64,000 bases of DNA. Origin: Pseudomonas anatoliensis (GTDB taxonomy: Bacteria; Pseudomonadota; Gammaproteobacteria; Pseudomonadales; Pseudomonadaceae). Of the stretch, positions 61,992 to 64,000 are shown one piece after another; within the stretch, counting starts at the first letter, position 1; each line of letters begins with the position of its first letter. A program made the position numbers and the translations under genes. A model generated the notes under the pieces. That model made no database searches. It was not told where the DNA came from and worked only from the letters and a program-made list of their open reading frames with translations. The stretch covers positions 124,001-188,000 of the forward strand of contig NZ_JACVHC010000005.1 in assembly GCF_017976235.1 (NCBI RefSeq). The letters are read 5' to 3'.

Positions 61992-63281
61992 TCAAGCAAA
62001 CGGATGACGCAGAACGATGGTTTCGTTGCGGTCCGGGCCCGTCGAAATAATGTCGATCGGCGCGCCGATCAACTCTTCAACGCGCTTGATGTAGGCACGA
62101 GCGTTAGCTGGCAGCTCTTCCAGGGTTTTGGCACCCACGGTCGATTCGGTCCAGCCCGGCACTTCTTCGTACACAGGCTGAAGGCCAACGTAGCTGTCAG
62201 CGTCTGTCGGGGCAACGTCTTTGCCTTCGGCATCTTTGTAGCCGATGCAGATGTTGATCGTTTGCAGGCCGTCGAGTACGTCCAGCTTGGTCAGGCAGAT
62301 GCCCGAAATGCTGTTCACATCGATAGCGCGACGCAGGATAACGGCGTCGAACCAGCCGCAACGACGGGCACGGCCGGTGGTAGCGCCGAACTCGTGACCT
62401 TGTTTGGCCAGGTGCGCACCCACTTCGTCAAACAGCTCAGTCGGGAACGGGCCCGAACCTACGCGAGTGGTGTAAGCCTTGGTGATGCCCAGGATGTAGT
62501 CCAGGAACATCGGGCCAACGCCCGAACCGGTCGCCACGCCACCCGCGGTGGTGTTGGAGCTGGTCACGTACGGATAGGTACCGTGGTCGATATCGAGCAA
62601 CGAACCCTGAGCACCTTCGAACATGATGTCTTTGCCGGCGCGACGCAGGTCGTGCAGCTCGGCCGTCACGTCCAGCATCAGCGGCTTGAGCAGTTCTGCG
62701 TATTCCTTGCACTCGGCGAGGGTTTTTTCGAACTCGATGGCCGGCTCTTTGTAGTAACCAACCAGCATGAAGTTGTGGTAATCCACCAGTTCACGCAGCT
62801 TGTCTTCAAAGCGCGGCATGTTGAGCAGGTCGCCAACACGCAGGCCACGACGGGCAACCTTGTCTTCATAAGCCGGGCCAATGCCGCGACCGGTAGTACC
62901 GATCTTCAGCTCGCCACGGGCCTTTTCACGAGCCTGGTCCAGCGCTACGTGGAAGGACAGGATCAGCGGGCAGGACGGGCTGATACGCAGGCGCTCGCGC
63001 ACCGGTACGCCTTTCTCTTCCAGCTTGGTGATCTCGCGCAGCAGGGCGTCAGGAGCAACCACTACGCCGTTGCCGATCAGGCACTGCACGCCTTCGCGCA
63101 GCACGCCCGACGGAATCAGGTGCAAGACAGTTTTTTCGCCGTCGATCACCAAGGTGTGACCAGCGTTGTGGCCACCCTGGTAGCGCACTACGGCGGCAGC
63201 ATGTTCGGTCAGCAGATCAACGATCTTGCCTTTGCCCTCATCACCCCATTGGGTGCCCAGGACTACGACATTCTTACCCAT
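61992..63281 (-). CDS. purA: Adenylosuccinate synthetase
   Basis: A 429-residue GTP-dependent ligase. It begins GKNVVVLGTQWGDEGKGKIVDLL (P-loop with the catalytic Asp), then GGHNAGHTLV (catalytic His), TTGRGIGPAYEDK and the GTP-specificity motif LTKLDVLDGL. It joins IMP and aspartate in AMP synthesis. The ATG with GAGGAC upstream was chosen over an in-frame codon five positions earlier. hisZ precedes it by 54 bases in the same direction. Confidence 0.97.
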   Translation of the reverse strand: MGKNVVVLGTQWGDEGKGKIVDLLTEHAAAVVRYQGGHNAGHTLVIDGEKTVLHLIPSGVLREGVQCLIGNGVVVAPDALLREITKLEEKGVPVRERLRISPSCPLILSFHVALDQAREKARGELKIGTTGRGIGPAYEDKVARRGLRVGDLLNMPRFEDKLRELVDYHNFMLVGYYKEPAIEFEKTLAECKEYAELLKPLMLDVTAELHDLRRAGKDIMFEGAQGSLLDIDHGTYPYVTSSNTTAGGVATGSGVGPMFLDYILGITKAYTTRVGSGPFPTELFDEVGAHLAKQGHEFGATTGRARRCGWFDAVILRRAIDVNSISGICLTKLDVLDGLQTINICIGYKDAEGKDVAPTDADSYVGLQPVYEEVPGWTESTVGAKTLEELPANARAYIKRVEELIGAPIDIISTGPDRNETIVLRHPFA

Positions 63282-63335
63282 AACACTTGTCCTCATTCGC
63301 GCAAACTTGGTGCCGGCGATGGCCGGCAGGAAAAC

Positions 63336-64000
63336 TCAAGAAGCCAGTGGCGATACTTGCCAAAGCCCGTTCTGCTGAATCAATTGCCGGTCGCAGTCCG
63401 CATCACGGGCGGCGGCCAAAGGTTGTCCAGGCAATGCCTGAACGACACGCTGACCCTCACTGCGCAACTGACAAACCTGCTGCCAGAGTGCTGCATCCGT
63501 ACTGTCAGGCATCCAGATACCGCCAGACGGTAGCTCGATCTCAGCACGCCCCAGGGTCACCAGGGTTTTCAAATCGGTGGAAAAGCCAGTCGCCGGACGG
63601 GCGCGACCGAAGTCGGCACCGATGTCGTCGTAACGGCCGCCCTGAGCGATGGACTGGCCAACGCCCGGTACGAACACCGCGAACACCACACCGGTGTGGT
63701 AGTGATAACCGCGCAACTCGCCCAGATCAAAGTACAGCGGCAGCTCCGGGAAGCGTGCCGACAGGCGCTCGGCTATCGCCAGCAAATCTTCCAGTGCATC
63801 CAGCACCGGCGCCGGCGCATTGGCCAGACGTTCGCGGGCAGCGCTCAACACTTCACGGCCGCCGCACAAGTCAACCAGCGCACGGAGCATGCCGGACAGA
63901 TCGGCCGGCAAGCCTTCGGTCAAGGTAATGACCTCGTCGATGGCCTTGCGTTGCAACGCATCGAACAACTGCTGTTCGACTTCGCCGGACAGGCCGGCGG
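63336..64000 (-). CDS. hisZ: ATP phosphoribosyltransferase regulatory subunit HisZ (partial)
   Basis: The last 221 or so residues of a class II tRNA-synthetase-like protein; the gene begins beyond the right edge. Visible are LPLYFDLGELRGYHYHTGVVFAVFVPG and QGGRYDDIGADFGRARPATGFSTDLKTL, the histidyl-tRNA-synthetase-type motifs of HisZ. HisZ binds and regulates short-form HisG, first enzyme of histidine synthesis. It lies just upstream of purA, the usual order in pseudomonads. Confidence 0.92.
   Translation of the reverse strand, partial: AGLSGEVEQQLFDALQRKAIDEVITLTEGLPADLSGMLRALVDLCGGREVLSAARERLANAPAPVLDALEDLLAIAERLSARFPELPLYFDLGELRGYHYHTGVVFAVFVPGVGQSIAQGGRYDDIGADFGRARPATGFSTDLKTLVTLGRAEIELPSGGIWMPDSTDAALWQQVCQLRSEGQRVVQALPGQPLAAARDADCDRQLIQQNGLWQVSPLAS

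Overview
The window is a chromosomal segment of a fluorescent pseudomonad, most like the Pseudomonas fluorescens group. It is GC-rich. Its gene order largely follows the P. aeruginosa interval that runs from the desT-ureEFG genes to dnaB-rplI-rpsR-rpsF-rlmB-rnr-purA-hisZ. Its intergenic spaces carry several families of short inverted-repeat (REP/REPIN-like) elements that are typical of P. fluorescens. All gene identities are read from translated sequence and remembered family features; no database search was run.

Layout. 0-13.5 kb: the tail of an EamA-type transporter, a cytoplasmic-type lipase, azoR with a divergent LysR regulator, a ferritin-like protein, an AsmA protein, a small secreted tandem-repeat protein, the fatty-acid desaturation regulator desT, the urease nickel-insertion genes ureEFG with a HupE/UreJ permease, a sugar epimerase, a CDF cation transporter and a short-chain dehydrogenase. 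13.5-14.4 kb: a non-coding region with an unusual cluster of DnaA-box-like sequences. 14.4-19.6 kb: a complete branched-chain amino acid ABC transporter. 20-24 kb: the amaA-amaB pipecolate (D-lysine) catabolic genes with their divergent LysR regulator. 24-28 kb: NAD salvage (pncB-nadE), azurin, a 29-codon ORF, a LOG protein and a small charged protein. 28-35 kb: a transglutaminase / ATP-grasp-alpha-E / transglutaminase-DUF2126 locus, the likely machinery for an uncharacterised peptide or peptide-modification product. 35-37.6 kb: ygiQ.

37.8-49.0 kb is the accessory heart of the window. Three large paralogous genes on the plus strand sit between ygiQ and dnaB, where P. aeruginosa has no such block as far as I recall. 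All three share a Ser/Thr/Pro-rich N-terminus followed by a conserved module of about 180 residues. The first continues into a long helical region and a C-terminal domain resembling large Pseudomonas toxin-like proteins. The second carries three leucine-rich-repeat (LRR) blocks but is broken by a one-base frameshift. The third carries three LRR blocks and ends in a domain with the Cys-x-Asp-Arg signature of bacterial NEL (IpaH/SspH-type) E3 ubiquitin ligases. They look like a locally expanded family of effectors aimed at eukaryotic cells. No secretion system is encoded in the window.

49-64 kb: housekeeping genes on the minus strand (dnaB, rplI, a DUF2232 membrane protein, rpsR, rpsF, rlmB, rnr), two tandem tRNA-Leu(CAG) genes with duplicated promoters and terminators, an FbpA/FbpB iron transporter pair without its ATPase, a chemoreceptor, purA and the start of the hisZ reading frame's visible part.
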